A stretch of DNA of 64,000 nt from Dactylosporangium sp040605635 (GTDB lineage Bacteria; Actinomycetota; Actinomycetes; Mycobacteriales; Micromonosporaceae): the NCBI RefSeq assembly GCF_040605635.1, contig NZ_JBEXDG010000021.1:1-64000 (forward strand), in the 5' to 3' direction. Shown here piece by piece: positions 35,546 to 44,075 of the stretch. Numbering within the stretch: the stretch's first letter is position 1; every line of letters starts with the position of its first letter. The position numbers and the translations under genes were made by a program. The notes below the pieces were generated by a model. That model did no database searches. It saw nothing but the letters and a program-made list of their open reading frames with translations, and was not told the DNA's origin.

Positions 35546-35764
35546 ATGACGGCGGCGGACGCGACGCACATCGTCATCGCCCTGTTCAGCGGCGGTGGCG
35601 TGTGGCTGCTCGGTCGGGAGATCGCCAAGCAGTGGGGTGAGACGAGACGTGAGCGGATCCGCCAGGATGCGGAGACACAGCGGCTGACGATCGTGCACGT
35701 GTTGCCTCTGCCGGGAGCAGTCAGCCAGCCGAGCACCTCTGAAGATCAGCCCAGAGCCGCCTGA
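35546..35764 (+). CDS. Small hypothetical protein
   Basis: A 72-residue frame from ATG 35546: a hydrophobic stretch HIVIALFSGGGVWLLG, then a charged helix KQWGETRRERIRQDAETQR, and a Pro/Ser-rich tail. The layout suggests a tiny membrane-associated protein, but no family is recognised and the RBS is weak. It lies in a region of gene remnants, so it may be a fragment. Confidence 0.35.
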   Translation: MTAADATHIVIALFSGGGVWLLGREIAKQWGETRRERIRQDAETQRLTIVHVLPLPGAVSQPSTSEDQPRAA

Positions 35765-35825
35765 GTCGACGGTCATCGGTCCCGTGCGGCATCCGCTCGT
35801 CGCAGTTGGCTGCCCAGCTCGGAGC

Positions 35826-36098
35826 CTACGAGTCACGTCGGCAGGAACATCCGGCGCTGGTCTGCTCGGTGACGGTGACGTCCACGACATGGAGCTCATC
35901 CAGGAGCCGGGCAAGTATGAGCGCCTCGTTGCGGGTCAAGGTGAGGCTGCACATGCGGTCCGGATCGGTCGTGACTCCATGGACCAGTTCGCGACGGTCG
36001 CCGGTGTGGTGGGTGACCACCCCGACGCGACGGCCGCTCGCAGTGGTGAAGATGTGCTGCAGCCCGATGCCGGGCAGCGGCGTCAGCTCGACGTCCAT
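35826..36098 (-). CDS. Truncated KhtT-like cation:proton antiporter regulatory subunit (N-terminal domain only)
   Basis: A 90-residue protein from ATG 36098 with RBS GGAG upstream. MDVELTPLPGIGLQHIFTTA and SGRRVGVVTHHTGDRREL match the N-terminal domain of the regulatory subunits of CPA2-type K+/H+ antiporters (KhtT-like), and LTRNEALILARLL matches its closing helix. Those proteins are usually about 160 residues, with a TrkA_C (RCK_C) domain that is absent here; the tail is unrelated. No antiporter gene is adjacent. Probably a decayed or stand-alone domain. Confidence 0.5.
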   Translation of the reverse strand: MDVELTPLPGIGLQHIFTTASGRRVGVVTHHTGDRRELVHGVTTDPDRMCSLTLTRNEALILARLLDELHVVDVTVTEQTSAGCSCRRDS

Positions 36099-36333
36099 CG
36101 GTGCTCCGTAGTGGGTCGTGAAACGAGAATGGCGGACAGCGGTTGGACTTGCCCACGCTGAAGGGTGACGGTGCGCACGATGCGGCACGTCAAGTGCTCT
36201 GTGATCCTGCCGCTGGTGCCGCATCGCCACGATGGCGCGCGAACCTCGGTCACCGGATCGGCGCCCGGTCCTGCGCGGCGACCCGATCAACGACAGCGGT
36301 ATGAGCACGACTGTCGTCGCGGCGGCTGACAGG

Positions 36334-36552
36334 TCAGGCGACCATCGAGAGCGTCGGCGGAGCCCGGTCGGCAGACCACGCCGGCACACAACCCGGTATG
36401 GCACGCCGTGCCAGCCGGAAGACGATGCACAGACCCACGGCACGCGTAGCGGTCAGCACCGCTACGAGCACGGCCAGCACGAACCACGTCGCGAGCGGCC
36501 TGCGCTGCTCGACGGGGCCGGAAGCCTGGCGGGTGTGCATGGGGGTCACCAT
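36334..36552 (-). CDS. Possible small single-span membrane protein
   Basis: A 72-residue frame from ATG 36552 with one strong hydrophobic helix (TWFVLAVLVAVLTATRAVGL) after a charged N-terminus. No family recognised; translation not supported by a clear RBS. The flanking stretches 36099-36333 and 36553-36779 hold no other gene that I can support. Confidence 0.3.
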   Translation of the reverse strand: MVTPMHTRQASGPVEQRRPLATWFVLAVLVAVLTATRAVGLCIVFRLARRAIPGCVPAWSADRAPPTLSMVA

Positions 36553-36779
36553 AGCCGCCCGGCTGGCAGGTGGCCACCGCCGGTCCGACGCATCGTGCTC
36601 CCGGTCATCCGCCGTCGGGACGGCGGGCCGGCAGCAGCGACGACGGTTCTGCTCCGGGCCGCAACGCGCCACGCCGCAGCCTGGTCGCGCGTATCTTCAG
36701 CGGGCTTTCAGGAAGGTCGGCCTACGTTTCCACCGAATTCTGTGGGGTCGACGTGTGCGGCCAGTCCTGGAGGAGAGTT

Positions 36780-38048
36780 GTGTCCGTTACCGCCGACAGG
36801 CTGGTGAGTTCGCGCGGGTGGCTGACCAAGGTGCCTGCGATTACCGCCACCTTCTGGGTCATCAAGGTCCTGTCCACCACGATCGGGGAGACGTTCGCGG
36901 ATTATCTGGCCGTGAATGTCGGTCTCGGTCCTCTGGTGACCGACGCGGTCATGTTCGTGCTGCTGGCGGCCGCGCTGGTCGTGCAGTTCCGCACCCGTCG
37001 CTACACGCCGTGGATCTACTGGCTCTGCGTGGTGCTGGTGAGCATCTTCGGCACCCAGGTCACCGACTTCTTCACCGACACCCTGGGTGTGCCGCTCGCC
37101 GTCAGTACCGTCGTGTTCTCGGTCCTCCTCGCTGTGGTGTTCGCGGTCTGGTACCGGCAGGAGCGCACCCTCGCCATCGCTTCGATCAATACGCCGCGCC
37201 GCGAGGGCTTCTACTGGGCGGCGATCCTGACCACGTTCGCGCTCGGGACCGCCGCCGGTGACTTCGCCACCGAGGCGCTCAACCTCGGCTTCCGCAACGG
37301 TGCGCTGCTGTTCGGCGGGCTGATCCTGGTCACCTGGATCGCGTTGCGTCTCGGCGCCGGCCAGGTGCTGACGTTCTGGATCGCCTACGTGCTCACCCGG
37401 CCGCTCGGCGCGTCGCTCGGCGACCTGCTCACCCAGGACAAGGACCTCGGCGGCCTCGCGCTGGGCGCGAGTGCCACCAGCCTGCTGTTCCTGGCGGCCA
37501 TTGTCGTGCTCGTCGTCCGCGAACAGGTGCTGGTCAGCCGTCACGGTGTCGTCGACAAGGGCGCCGGGCCGCGCGGTGGCCACCGCTGGGACTACGCCTG
37601 GGCCGGTGCCGCCGCTCTTGCCGTTGCCGTTGCCGGTTTCGGGCTCAGCGTGGCGTACGGCTCCCAGCCGGCCGCCGGCACCCAGGCCGACGTCGCGCAG
37701 AACACGGTCACGGCGGGCGCTTCGGGCTCCTCCACGGCGGCCCGTCCGGTGCACCCGACGACCAAGCTGGGGAATCTCAGCAAATTCGCGGTGATCGTGG
37801 CCGACGTCAAGGCCAAGGTCACCGGCAACGACCTGGTGGCTGCAAAGACCCGCGTCAAGGACCTCGAGGTGGCCTGGGACGACGCCGAAGCCGGGCTCAA
37901 GCCACGCGACGCCACCAAGTGGCACCAGGTCGACGACCAGGTCGACGCCGTGCTCACAGCCCTGCGCGCGGCGCATCCCGCCCAGGCGGACTGCGCATCC
38001 GCTGCCGCCGAACTGATGAACACGCTGAACACGTTCGACGGGGTCTGA
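36780..38048 (+). CDS. COG4705-family membrane protein with extracytoplasmic C-terminal domain
   Basis: A 422-residue protein from GTG 36780 with RBS AGGAGAG. Residues about 10-265 form four repeats of a two-helix unit starting with motifs such as KVPAITATFWVIKVLSTTIG and REGFYWAAILTTFALGTAAG (T-x-G-E/D in each), the pattern of COG4705 membrane proteins. One more helix (WAGAAALAVAVAGFGLSV) leads to an external domain of about 130 residues rich in Ala/Lys/Asp helices (KFAVIVADVKAKVTGND), PepSY- or heme-binding-helix-like but not recognised. COG4705 proteins have been linked to metal transport only by context. The COG4280 gene follows 87 bases downstream. Confidence 0.78.
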   Translation: MSVTADRLVSSRGWLTKVPAITATFWVIKVLSTTIGETFADYLAVNVGLGPLVTDAVMFVLLAAALVVQFRTRRYTPWIYWLCVVLVSIFGTQVTDFFTDTLGVPLAVSTVVFSVLLAVVFAVWYRQERTLAIASINTPRREGFYWAAILTTFALGTAAGDFATEALNLGFRNGALLFGGLILVTWIALRLGAGQVLTFWIAYVLTRPLGASLGDLLTQDKDLGGLALGASATSLLFLAAIVVLVVREQVLVSRHGVVDKGAGPRGGHRWDYAWAGAAALAVAVAGFGLSVAYGSQPAAGTQADVAQNTVTAGASGSSTAARPVHPTTKLGNLSKFAVIVADVKAKVTGNDLVAAKTRVKDLEVAWDDAEAGLKPRDATKWHQVDDQVDAVLTALRAAHPAQADCASAAAELMNTLNTFDGV

Positions 38049-38135
38049 CACAGGATCTTCACAGGCGATGAACCCCAGGCGGCACACTGACCTGAGCCAC
38101 CAACCGGGTCCAACCCGCGGAGCAGGGGGTCACGA

Positions 38136-38933
38136 GTGACACAGCATGCCGTCTGGGGTCTGGGTACGGCCACGTTCATCGCCGCGTTCGTCGAGTTCGT
38201 CGAGGCCCTCACGATCGTGCTGGCCATGGGTCTGACCCGCGGCTGGCGCTCCGCACTGATCGGCGCCGCCGCCGCGCTGATCGCCCTGGCCGGGTTCACC
38301 GTGGTGGTCGGCTACGCCCTGGCGACCTGGCTGCCCCGGTCCGTGCTGCAGCTCGTCGTCGGGGTGCTGCTGCTCATCTTCGGTCTGCAGTGGCTGCGCA
38401 AGGCGATCCTGCGCAGCGCCGGTCTCAAAGCGCTGCACGACGAGGATGCCGCGTTCGGGCGGGAGACCGCCGCCGCGCGGACCGCCGGCCGCGACCGCCG
38501 GTTCGGGTTGGACTGGTTCGGGTTCGTCGTGTCGTTCAAGGGCGTGTTCCTGGAGGGTGTCGAGGTCGTCTTCATCGTCATCACGTTCGGGCTCAACGCC
38601 GGGAACGTGCCCGTCGCCGCCGCTGCCGCGGTCACCGCCGGGATCGTGGTCGCCGCCGCCGGCGCGGTCGCCGCGAAACCGCTGTCCGTGGTCCCGGAGA
38701 ACACGCTGAAGTACGCCGTCGGGCTGCTGCTGGCCACGTACGGCACGTTCTGGGCGGTCGAAGGGCTCGGGGCGCTGCACGGCGGGACGAGCCTGGCCTG
38801 GCCGGGTGGCGACTGGACGCTGCTGGTCATCCTCGCCGGGTGGCTCGCTCTGTCCCGGCTCCTCGTCCTGGTCCTCCCCCGGATCCGCCCGGCACACGTG
38901 ACGGGCCCTGTAGCGAAGGAGCCCGCGGCATGA
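38136..38933 (+). CDS. COG4280-type polytopic membrane protein (possible metal transporter)
   Basis: A 265-residue membrane protein from GTG 38136 with RBS GGGGGTCACGAG-like purines. Two half-repeats carry similar acidic motifs in membrane helices: FVEFVEALTIVLAMG near residue 15-30 and FLEGVEVVFIVITFG near 138-153. Paired E-x-x-E helices recall iron permease FTR1 (REGLE) and LysE/GDT1-type carriers, so metal transport is a reasonable inference but not shown. It overlaps the next small gene by ATGA and is flanked by two COG4705 genes, a recurrent association in actinomycetes. Confidence 0.75.
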   Translation: MTQHAVWGLGTATFIAAFVEFVEALTIVLAMGLTRGWRSALIGAAAALIALAGFTVVVGYALATWLPRSVLQLVVGVLLLIFGLQWLRKAILRSAGLKALHDEDAAFGRETAAARTAGRDRRFGLDWFGFVVSFKGVFLEGVEVVFIVITFGLNAGNVPVAAAAAVTAGIVVAAAGAVAAKPLSVVPENTLKYAVGLLLATYGTFWAVEGLGALHGGTSLAWPGGDWTLLVILAGWLALSRLLVLVLPRIRPAHVTGPVAKEPAA

Positions 38934-39145
38934 CCGTCGTGCGTGGCGTCTTGCGGTTCCTGTACGACTTCGTCATCGGCGACGACTGGAAGGTCGCCGC
39001 CGCCGTTGTCTCCGCTCTCGGCATCGGCCTGGCGCTGCTGGCTCTCGGCGCTCCCCCGGCGATCACGGTGGTCCTCACCGGCGTCGCCGTCGCCGCAGCG
39101 TTCACCGCTGCCGTCCTCATCGACGTACGCCGGACCGGCAGCTGA
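38930..39145 (+). CDS. Small two-helix membrane protein, partner of COG4280 protein
   Basis: A 71-residue protein starting at ATG 38930, overlapping the COG4280 stop by ATGA. An amphipathic start (FLYDFVIGDDWKVAAAVV) is followed by two hydrophobic helices (SALGIGLALLALGAP and ITVVLTGVAVAAAFTAAVLI). Coupling and size suggest an accessory subunit. Function unknown. Confidence 0.72.
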   Translation: MTVVRGVLRFLYDFVIGDDWKVAAAVVSALGIGLALLALGAPPAITVVLTGVAVAAAFTAAVLIDVRRTGS

Positions 39146-39185
39146 GCAACGGTCAACGTGCCGCTGCCGTGCTCCGGCGGTTAGC

Positions 39186-40016
39186 TCAGTGGGGCCGGGC
39201 GGCGGGGTGCTGACGCCGGAAGGTGAGGATCGCGATGATGACACCCAGCAGCACGGCGGAGGCGGCGTAGCGGTCCAGGGCGAGGCCGCCCTTGGCGAGT
39301 GGTTTGTCGAGGAAGTCGCCGACGACGGCGCCCAGCGGCCGGGTCAGGACGAACGCCGCCCAGAACAGCAGTGCGTGCGGTAGGTGTGTCCAGCGGTACG
39401 CGGCGGCGATGGCCGCCAGCAGGGCGGTGAACAGCAGGGCGCCGCCGGTGTATCCGAGCCCGGCCGTGTCGGCGGTCCAGTCGCCCAGTGCCGTTCCCAG
39501 CGTCTGTGAGCACAGGATGGTCAGCCAGTAGAACCCTTCGGTGCGCGGTGTCCGGACGCTGGTCACCGCGATCGTGCCGGTCGCTCTGTGCCACAGGCCG
39601 AAGGAGGCGAGCAGGCAGATGAACAGGATCGTGGCGCCGCCGGGGTAGCCGATGCCCAGGTCCCGGTCGACGTAGTCGGCGATCGTGGTGCCCAGTGTCG
39701 TTGTCGCGGCGATCGTGAACCAGTAGATCCACTGGTTGAATCGTGCCGCCCGGATCTGCAGGATCACCGAGGCCGCGAAGGCGAGCGCGAAGATCAGGCT
39801 GCTGGTCAGGTAGCCCAGTCCCATCGACATGGACAGCGAATCGCCACCGGTCTCGCCGAGGGTGGTGGCGAGAATTTTGACGACCCAGAATCCGAGGGTG
39901 ATCGCCGGTACCTTCGCGATGAAGTCGCGGAGTTGGCCGGCCGACGCGTCAGCCGGGCCGGCTGCCGAGGGGGCACCTGTCTGCGGCGTTTCGAAGGGCA
40001 GGCGCGGGTGAGGCAT
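39186..40016 (-). CDS. COG4705-family membrane protein (short paralogue)
   Basis: A 276-residue paralogue of the 36780-38048 protein, without the extracytoplasmic C-terminal domain. A soluble N-terminus of about 30 residues precedes four repeats: KVPAITLGFWVVKILATTLG, FNQWIYWFTIAATTTLGTTI, TEGFYWLTILCSQTLGTALG and FWAAFVLTRPLGAVVG. T-x-G-E/D/T-type motifs recur in each. It converges with the COG4280 operon and has its own promoter region containing the CTCCTACA-N3-TGTAGG element about 60 bases upstream. Likely membrane transport or metal homeostasis, unproven. Confidence 0.8.
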   Translation of the reverse strand: MPHPRLPFETPQTGAPSAAGPADASAGQLRDFIAKVPAITLGFWVVKILATTLGETGGDSLSMSMGLGYLTSSLIFALAFAASVILQIRAARFNQWIYWFTIAATTTLGTTIADYVDRDLGIGYPGGATILFICLLASFGLWHRATGTIAVTSVRTPRTEGFYWLTILCSQTLGTALGDWTADTAGLGYTGGALLFTALLAAIAAAYRWTHLPHALLFWAAFVLTRPLGAVVGDFLDKPLAKGGLALDRYAASAVLLGVIIAILTFRRQHPAARPH

Positions 40017-40076
40017 GAGCGGACTCCGTTCTGCCGGTGACCCCGGAAATTGGACAAATCACCACCAGATGGTATA

Positions 40077-40091
40077 CCTACAATCTGTAGG
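40077..40091 (-). promoter_or_regulatory. BlaI/MecI-like operator CCTACA-N3-TGTAGG
   Basis: A perfect 6-base palindrome around ATC. Read toward the COG4705 gene (start 40016) it is CTCCTACA-N3-TGTAGGTAT, with the same flanks and the same orientation to its gene as the copy at 56986. Its position, about 60-75 bases upstream of the start codon, fits an operator overlapping the promoter. No BlaI-type gene lies in the window. Confidence 0.6.
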
Positions 40092-40097
40092 AGATGG

Positions 40098-42731
40098 TCA
40101 CTCGCTGCGGACCAGGGTCAGGTCGGGACGGCGGGTCCGCAGGACCAGGACGGTCACGGTCACGGTCACCGCACCGGCGATCGCGGCCACGACACCGACG
40201 AGATACGTCCACGGCACGGCGGGCGAGTCCGGCGGCGGGTCGAAGACACCGCTGAGGGTGGTGACGAGGACCTGGGCCAGGCCTGCGCCGAGGGCGGCGC
40301 CGAGCAGCAGCGCCGGGACCGTGACGACGGCCGCCTCCGCGGCGACGAACCCGGCCAGGTGCCGCGGCCTGGCCCGCAGGACGCCGAGGATGGTGAACGT
40401 GCGCCGCCGCTCGGTCAGGTCGACGGCGAGGACCAGCCCCGCGGCGGCGACCGCGAGCGCCAGGGCGAACCCGAGCTCGATGCGGGTGAGCCCGGCGAGG
40501 TCGACACCGGTGAGGCTGGAGCCCACCAGGGCACGACCGGCGGTGATGTCGGTGATCGACGGTCCGGTGCCGACCCGGTCGCGCAGGGCGGCGGCGACGG
40601 CCGCCGGGTCGCTGCCGGTGGTGTCGACGAGGTGCGTGTCGGCGCCGGCACCGGCCTGCGCCGTCACGTAGTCCTGGTTCGCGACCAGGAAGCTGTCGGT
40701 GGGTGCGGTCGGGAACTCGTTGACGACGCCGAGGAAGTGGAACGTGACCGGGACCTGGGTGCCGGTCCGCGGGTCGGTGACGCGCAACGTCAGCCGGTCT
40801 CCCGGTTGCAGCTGGAAGTCCACCACGGTCTCCGCGGACACCAGGACGCCGTCGGGCTGACGGTCGAGGCGGTGCATGAGGTCGGCCGCGGTGCCGCCGG
40901 TGAACCAGGCGTCGGCGAGGTGCGCGCCGGTGGTCACCGTGCCCGGGTGGACGGCGTACAGGTCCTGCAGGTCGGCGCCGACGTACGCGTACCGGTGCTG
41001 CATCGTCTCGACGTGCCGGACGCCGGGCGTCGCGCCGATCGCGGCGGTGAGGCCGCCGGGTGCGGTGCCGGGCGCGGCGGTGACGGTGACGTCGGCGCCG
41101 TTGGTGAGGCGGGCGTCGACCTCGGCCTGCTGCCGGTAGGTGGCGGTGAACACCGACGTGGAGACCGCGAACGCGACCGCGCAGGCGATGAGAGTCGCGG
41201 CGGTCGCGATCGGGTGCCGGCGGCGGTGGAGGGTCGCGGCGACCGTCCCGGACAGCGGACCGGCGACGGGCCGCACCAGCGCGGTGAGCGCCGGCCGCCC
41301 GTACCGCAGCACGGCCGCGACGAGACGCCACGCCAGCAGCGCCCCGCCGAGCCACAGCAGCGCGGGACCGGCGAACGCCCAGTAGTCGACCGAGATCCGC
41401 GGCGCGCCCTCCGGCGCCAGGACGACCTGGTAGCCGTGGGCGGTGGTGACCCTCAGGATCAGGGCGGCGCACGCGAGGGCCAGCACGTCGAGGCCCAGCC
41501 GGAGCGCGAGCGGCAGCCGGCCCGTCGGCACCTCGCCGCGGGCGCGGGCGTCGGTGACGCTGCCGGTCCGCAGTGCCCGCCACGCCGGGAGCAGCACGGC
41601 GCCGGCCGCGACGAGAAGCCCTGCGGCGCCGGCCGCCAGGTACCAGACAGGTCCACCGGCGGCGCCGAAGACGGCGGTGCCGAGGGTCGCGGCGGTACCG
41701 GCGCCGAGGGCCGCGCCGGCCAGGCCGCTGATGACGGCCTCGGCCGCCGCGGTCGTCAGGACCTGCCGGGTGGTGGCGCCGCGGGTCCGCAGCAGCGCCT
41801 GCTCCCGCTGCCGGCGCGGCGCGGCGACCGCGACGAGGGTGGCGGTCAGCAGCCCGGCGACGACCACGCCGGGGGTGGCCAGGAACAGGAACAGCACGGT
41901 GGCGTAGGCGGCGTCGGAGCGGGCCGCGTCGAGTGCCGCGCCGAGGTTGTCGGTGGTGTGGCCGGCGCCGGCGAGGGTCGCGTCGAGGTGCCGGGCGGCG
42001 CCGGTGGCGGCCGTGTACGCCCGCTGCGGGTCGGCCGGCAGGTTCCTGGCGGTCCGTACGTGCAGCTGCCCGCTCACCAGGTCAGGCCGGGTGGCCCGCA
42101 GCGGGTCGAACAGCTGCGCGAACACGGCGTCCGGCAGCAGCAGCACGTTGTCCGGCGGTGCGGTGACCACACCGCCGGTCGCGCCGCCGGTCGCGAGGAG
42201 GGTGTCGGCGTGCGGCAGGTCGACGATCCCCGTGACGGTCACCTCGGCGGCGGGCAGGCCGGGCCGCTCGACGGTGAGCACGGTGCCGGGGACGGCACGC
42301 AGGTTCGCCGCGGTCTGCTGGGCGAGCACGGCGCCGTCACCGCTACCGGCCAGGACGCGCACCTGCCGGGGAAACGTGTCCCGGTATCCGGGCGGCAGGC
42401 CGAGGACGACGGCTGCGCCGGTGGTGCTGACGGTGCCACCGTCCCGGTTGGACAGTGCCGGCGCGCCGGCGTAGCGGACCGGCAGTGCCGTGGTGACGCC
42501 GGGCTCGGCGCGGGTCGTGGCGAGCGCCGCGGCCGGGTCGGCGCCGGCGTCCAGGTGCACCTGCCAGTCGACGTCGACCGGGGCGACGGCCCGGTGGGTC
42601 ATTGATGCCTGCGCGCTGCCGAGGAACGCGCCGATGGTCGCGAGCAGGGCGACGGCGGTGGCGATGCCGGCGGCGGTGCCGAGCAGCCGCACGGCGCGGC
42701 GGCGCAGCAGTCCGGCGATCCAGGTCAGCAT
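40098..42731 (-). CDS. FtsX-family ABC transporter permease, large two-block form
   Basis: An 877-residue permease with two MacB/FtsX units. The N-terminal anchor (LLGTAAGIATAVALLATIGA) is followed by a large extracytoplasmic domain, a first FtsX helix block (residues about 265-420), a second external domain (about 500-730) and the final FtsX block with RRRTFTILGVLRARPRHLAG and VPALLLGAALGAGLAQVLV. This is the usual layout of actinobacterial MacB-like permeases encoded as one long chain. Last gene of the lipoprotein-ATPase-ATPase-permease operon; its start overlaps the preceding ATPase by 7 bases. Substrate unknown. Confidence 0.9.
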   Translation of the reverse strand: MLTWIAGLLRRRAVRLLGTAAGIATAVALLATIGAFLGSAQASMTHRAVAPVDVDWQVHLDAGADPAAALATTRAEPGVTTALPVRYAGAPALSNRDGGTVSTTGAAVVLGLPPGYRDTFPRQVRVLAGSGDGAVLAQQTAANLRAVPGTVLTVERPGLPAAEVTVTGIVDLPHADTLLATGGATGGVVTAPPDNVLLLPDAVFAQLFDPLRATRPDLVSGQLHVRTARNLPADPQRAYTAATGAARHLDATLAGAGHTTDNLGAALDAARSDAAYATVLFLFLATPGVVVAGLLTATLVAVAAPRRQREQALLRTRGATTRQVLTTAAAEAVISGLAGAALGAGTAATLGTAVFGAAGGPVWYLAAGAAGLLVAAGAVLLPAWRALRTGSVTDARARGEVPTGRLPLALRLGLDVLALACAALILRVTTAHGYQVVLAPEGAPRISVDYWAFAGPALLWLGGALLAWRLVAAVLRYGRPALTALVRPVAGPLSGTVAATLHRRRHPIATAATLIACAVAFAVSTSVFTATYRQQAEVDARLTNGADVTVTAAPGTAPGGLTAAIGATPGVRHVETMQHRYAYVGADLQDLYAVHPGTVTTGAHLADAWFTGGTAADLMHRLDRQPDGVLVSAETVVDFQLQPGDRLTLRVTDPRTGTQVPVTFHFLGVVNEFPTAPTDSFLVANQDYVTAQAGAGADTHLVDTTGSDPAAVAAALRDRVGTGPSITDITAGRALVGSSLTGVDLAGLTRIELGFALALAVAAAGLVLAVDLTERRRTFTILGVLRARPRHLAGFVAAEAAVVTVPALLLGAALGAGLAQVLVTTLSGVFDPPPDSPAVPWTYLVGVVAAIAGAVTVTVTVLVLRTRRPDLTLVRSE

Positions 42732-43393
42732 GCCGCCTCCGCCGGTGCCTGCACGACGCCGTCCACCATCTGCCAGCGGGTGCCGATCCGGTCGGCGACG
42801 GCCGGGTCGTGGGTGGCGACGACGAGCGCGGCGCCGATCCGGGCGGCGGCGGCGAGCAGGACGTCGACGAGGTGCGCGGCCGCGGCGGAGTCGAGGGCCG
42901 CGGTCGGCTCGTCGGCGACGATGAGGTCCGGTCCGGCGGCGACCGCGCGGGCGACCGCGACGCGTTGGGCCTGGCCGCCGGACAGCTCGTGCGGCAGGCG
43001 CCCGGTGAGGTCGGCGAGCCCGAGCAGGTCCAGGGCCTCCGTGGCGGCCTGCCGGGCCGCGCGGGTGGTGTGCCCGGCGAGCAGCAGCGGCAGCGCCACG
43101 TTCTCCCCGGCGTCCAGGGTGGGCACCAGCGCCGGGCGTTGCAGGACGACGCCGATCCGGCCGGGCCGGTCGCGGGGGTGCCCGTCCAGCGCCGGCCAGC
43201 GGGCGGTCCCGCTGCTCGGCTCGTCGATGCCGGCGACGAGGTGCAGCAGCGTGGACTTGCCGGACCCGGACGGGCCGGTGACCGCGATCCGGGCACCGGC
43301 GGGCACGGCACAGGTCACGTCGCGGACCGCGGTCGCCGGTCCGAAGCTGCGCACGAGGTGCAGGCCGGTGAAGGCGTCGGGGCTGTCTGTCAT
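42725..43393 (-). CDS. ABC transporter ATP-binding protein
   Basis: A 222-residue ATPase with Walker A GPSGSGKST, Q loop LQRPALVPTLDAG, signature ELSGGQAQRVAVARAVA, Walker B LIVADEPTAALD and H-loop VATHDPA. It is MacB-like and lies between a second ATPase gene (stop 43395, 1-base gap) and the permease. With one long permease and two ATPases, the transporter may be a heterodimeric-ATPase exporter. Confidence 0.92.
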   Translation of the reverse strand: MTDSPDAFTGLHLVRSFGPATAVRDVTCAVPAGARIAVTGPSGSGKSTLLHLVAGIDEPSSGTARWPALDGHPRDRPGRIGVVLQRPALVPTLDAGENVALPLLLAGHTTRAARQAATEALDLLGLADLTGRLPHELSGGQAQRVAVARAVAAGPDLIVADEPTAALDSAAAAHLVDVLLAAAARIGAALVVATHDPAVADRIGTRWQMVDGVVQAPAEAAC

Positions 43394-43394
43394 G

Positions 43395-44075
43395 TCAGTC
43401 GTCCTCCATGCCGGTGATGCGCCCGTCGCGCAGGTCGATGACCCGGTCGGCGGCGCGGGCGACGGCGCGGCTGTGGCTGGCGACCAGGACGGCGGTCCCC
43501 GCGGCGGCGCGAGCGGCGAGCAGTCCCAGGACCGCGCGTTCGGTGACCTCGTCGAGCTCGCCGGTCGGCTCGTCGGCGACCAGGACCGCCGGGTCGTTCG
43601 CCAGGGCCACGGCGAGGGCCGCCCTGGCCACCTGGCCGCCGGACAGCTCGCCGGGCAGCGCGTCGCCGCGCCCGTCCAGCCCGACCGCGGCCAGCCGGGC
43701 GGTCACGTCGTCGGTGCCGCGTCGGTGCCGGGCGAGCCGCCGGGCGAAGCGGATGTTCTGCGCGACGGTGAGGTGTTCCAGGAGGTTTCCGGACTGGTAC
43801 AGCACGCCGATGTGCCGGGCCCGCAGCCGGGCCCGTGCCGCCTCCGGGCGGCGGGTGATGCGCCGCCCGGAGACCCACACGGTGCCGCCGTCGGGCTCGT
43901 CCAGGCCGGCGACGCAGGCCAGCAGGGTCGACTTGCCGGACCCGGACGGCCCGGTCAGCGCGACCCGCTCCCCCGCGTCCAGCTGCAGTGAGACACCGCG
44001 CAGCGCGAGGACCTCCTCGTCGCCGCTGTGGAAGAACCGGAAGAGCCGTTCGGCGCGGATCGCGGGCGTGGTCAC
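43395..44075 (-). CDS. Second ABC transporter ATP-binding protein of the same operon
   Basis: A 226-residue ATPase from GTG 44075, whose start overlaps the lipoprotein stop (GTGA). Walker A GPSGSGKSTLLACVAGLDEP, Q loop YQSGNLLEHLTVAQN, signature ELSGGQVARAALAVALA, Walker B VLVADEPTGELDEVTE and H-loop VASHSRAVAR. The signature lacks the usual Q/R after GGQ (GGQVARA), and the Walker B follow-up is TGELDEV where its neighbour has TAALDSA, so the two ATPases are not recent duplicates. The longer frame upstream runs into the lipoprotein gene and is rejected. Confidence 0.9.
   Translation of the reverse strand: MTTPAIRAERLFRFFHSGDEEVLALRGVSLQLDAGERVALTGPSGSGKSTLLACVAGLDEPDGGTVWVSGRRITRRPEAARARLRARHIGVLYQSGNLLEHLTVAQNIRFARRLARHRRGTDDVTARLAAVGLDGRGDALPGELSGGQVARAALAVALANDPAVLVADEPTGELDEVTERAVLGLLAARAAAGTAVLVASHSRAVARAADRVIDLRDGRITGMEDD

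Noticed and set aside
40050..42605. 851-codon + strand frame
   Set aside because: Antisense to the FtsX permease; Gly/Asp/Arg-rich with no recognisable domain.
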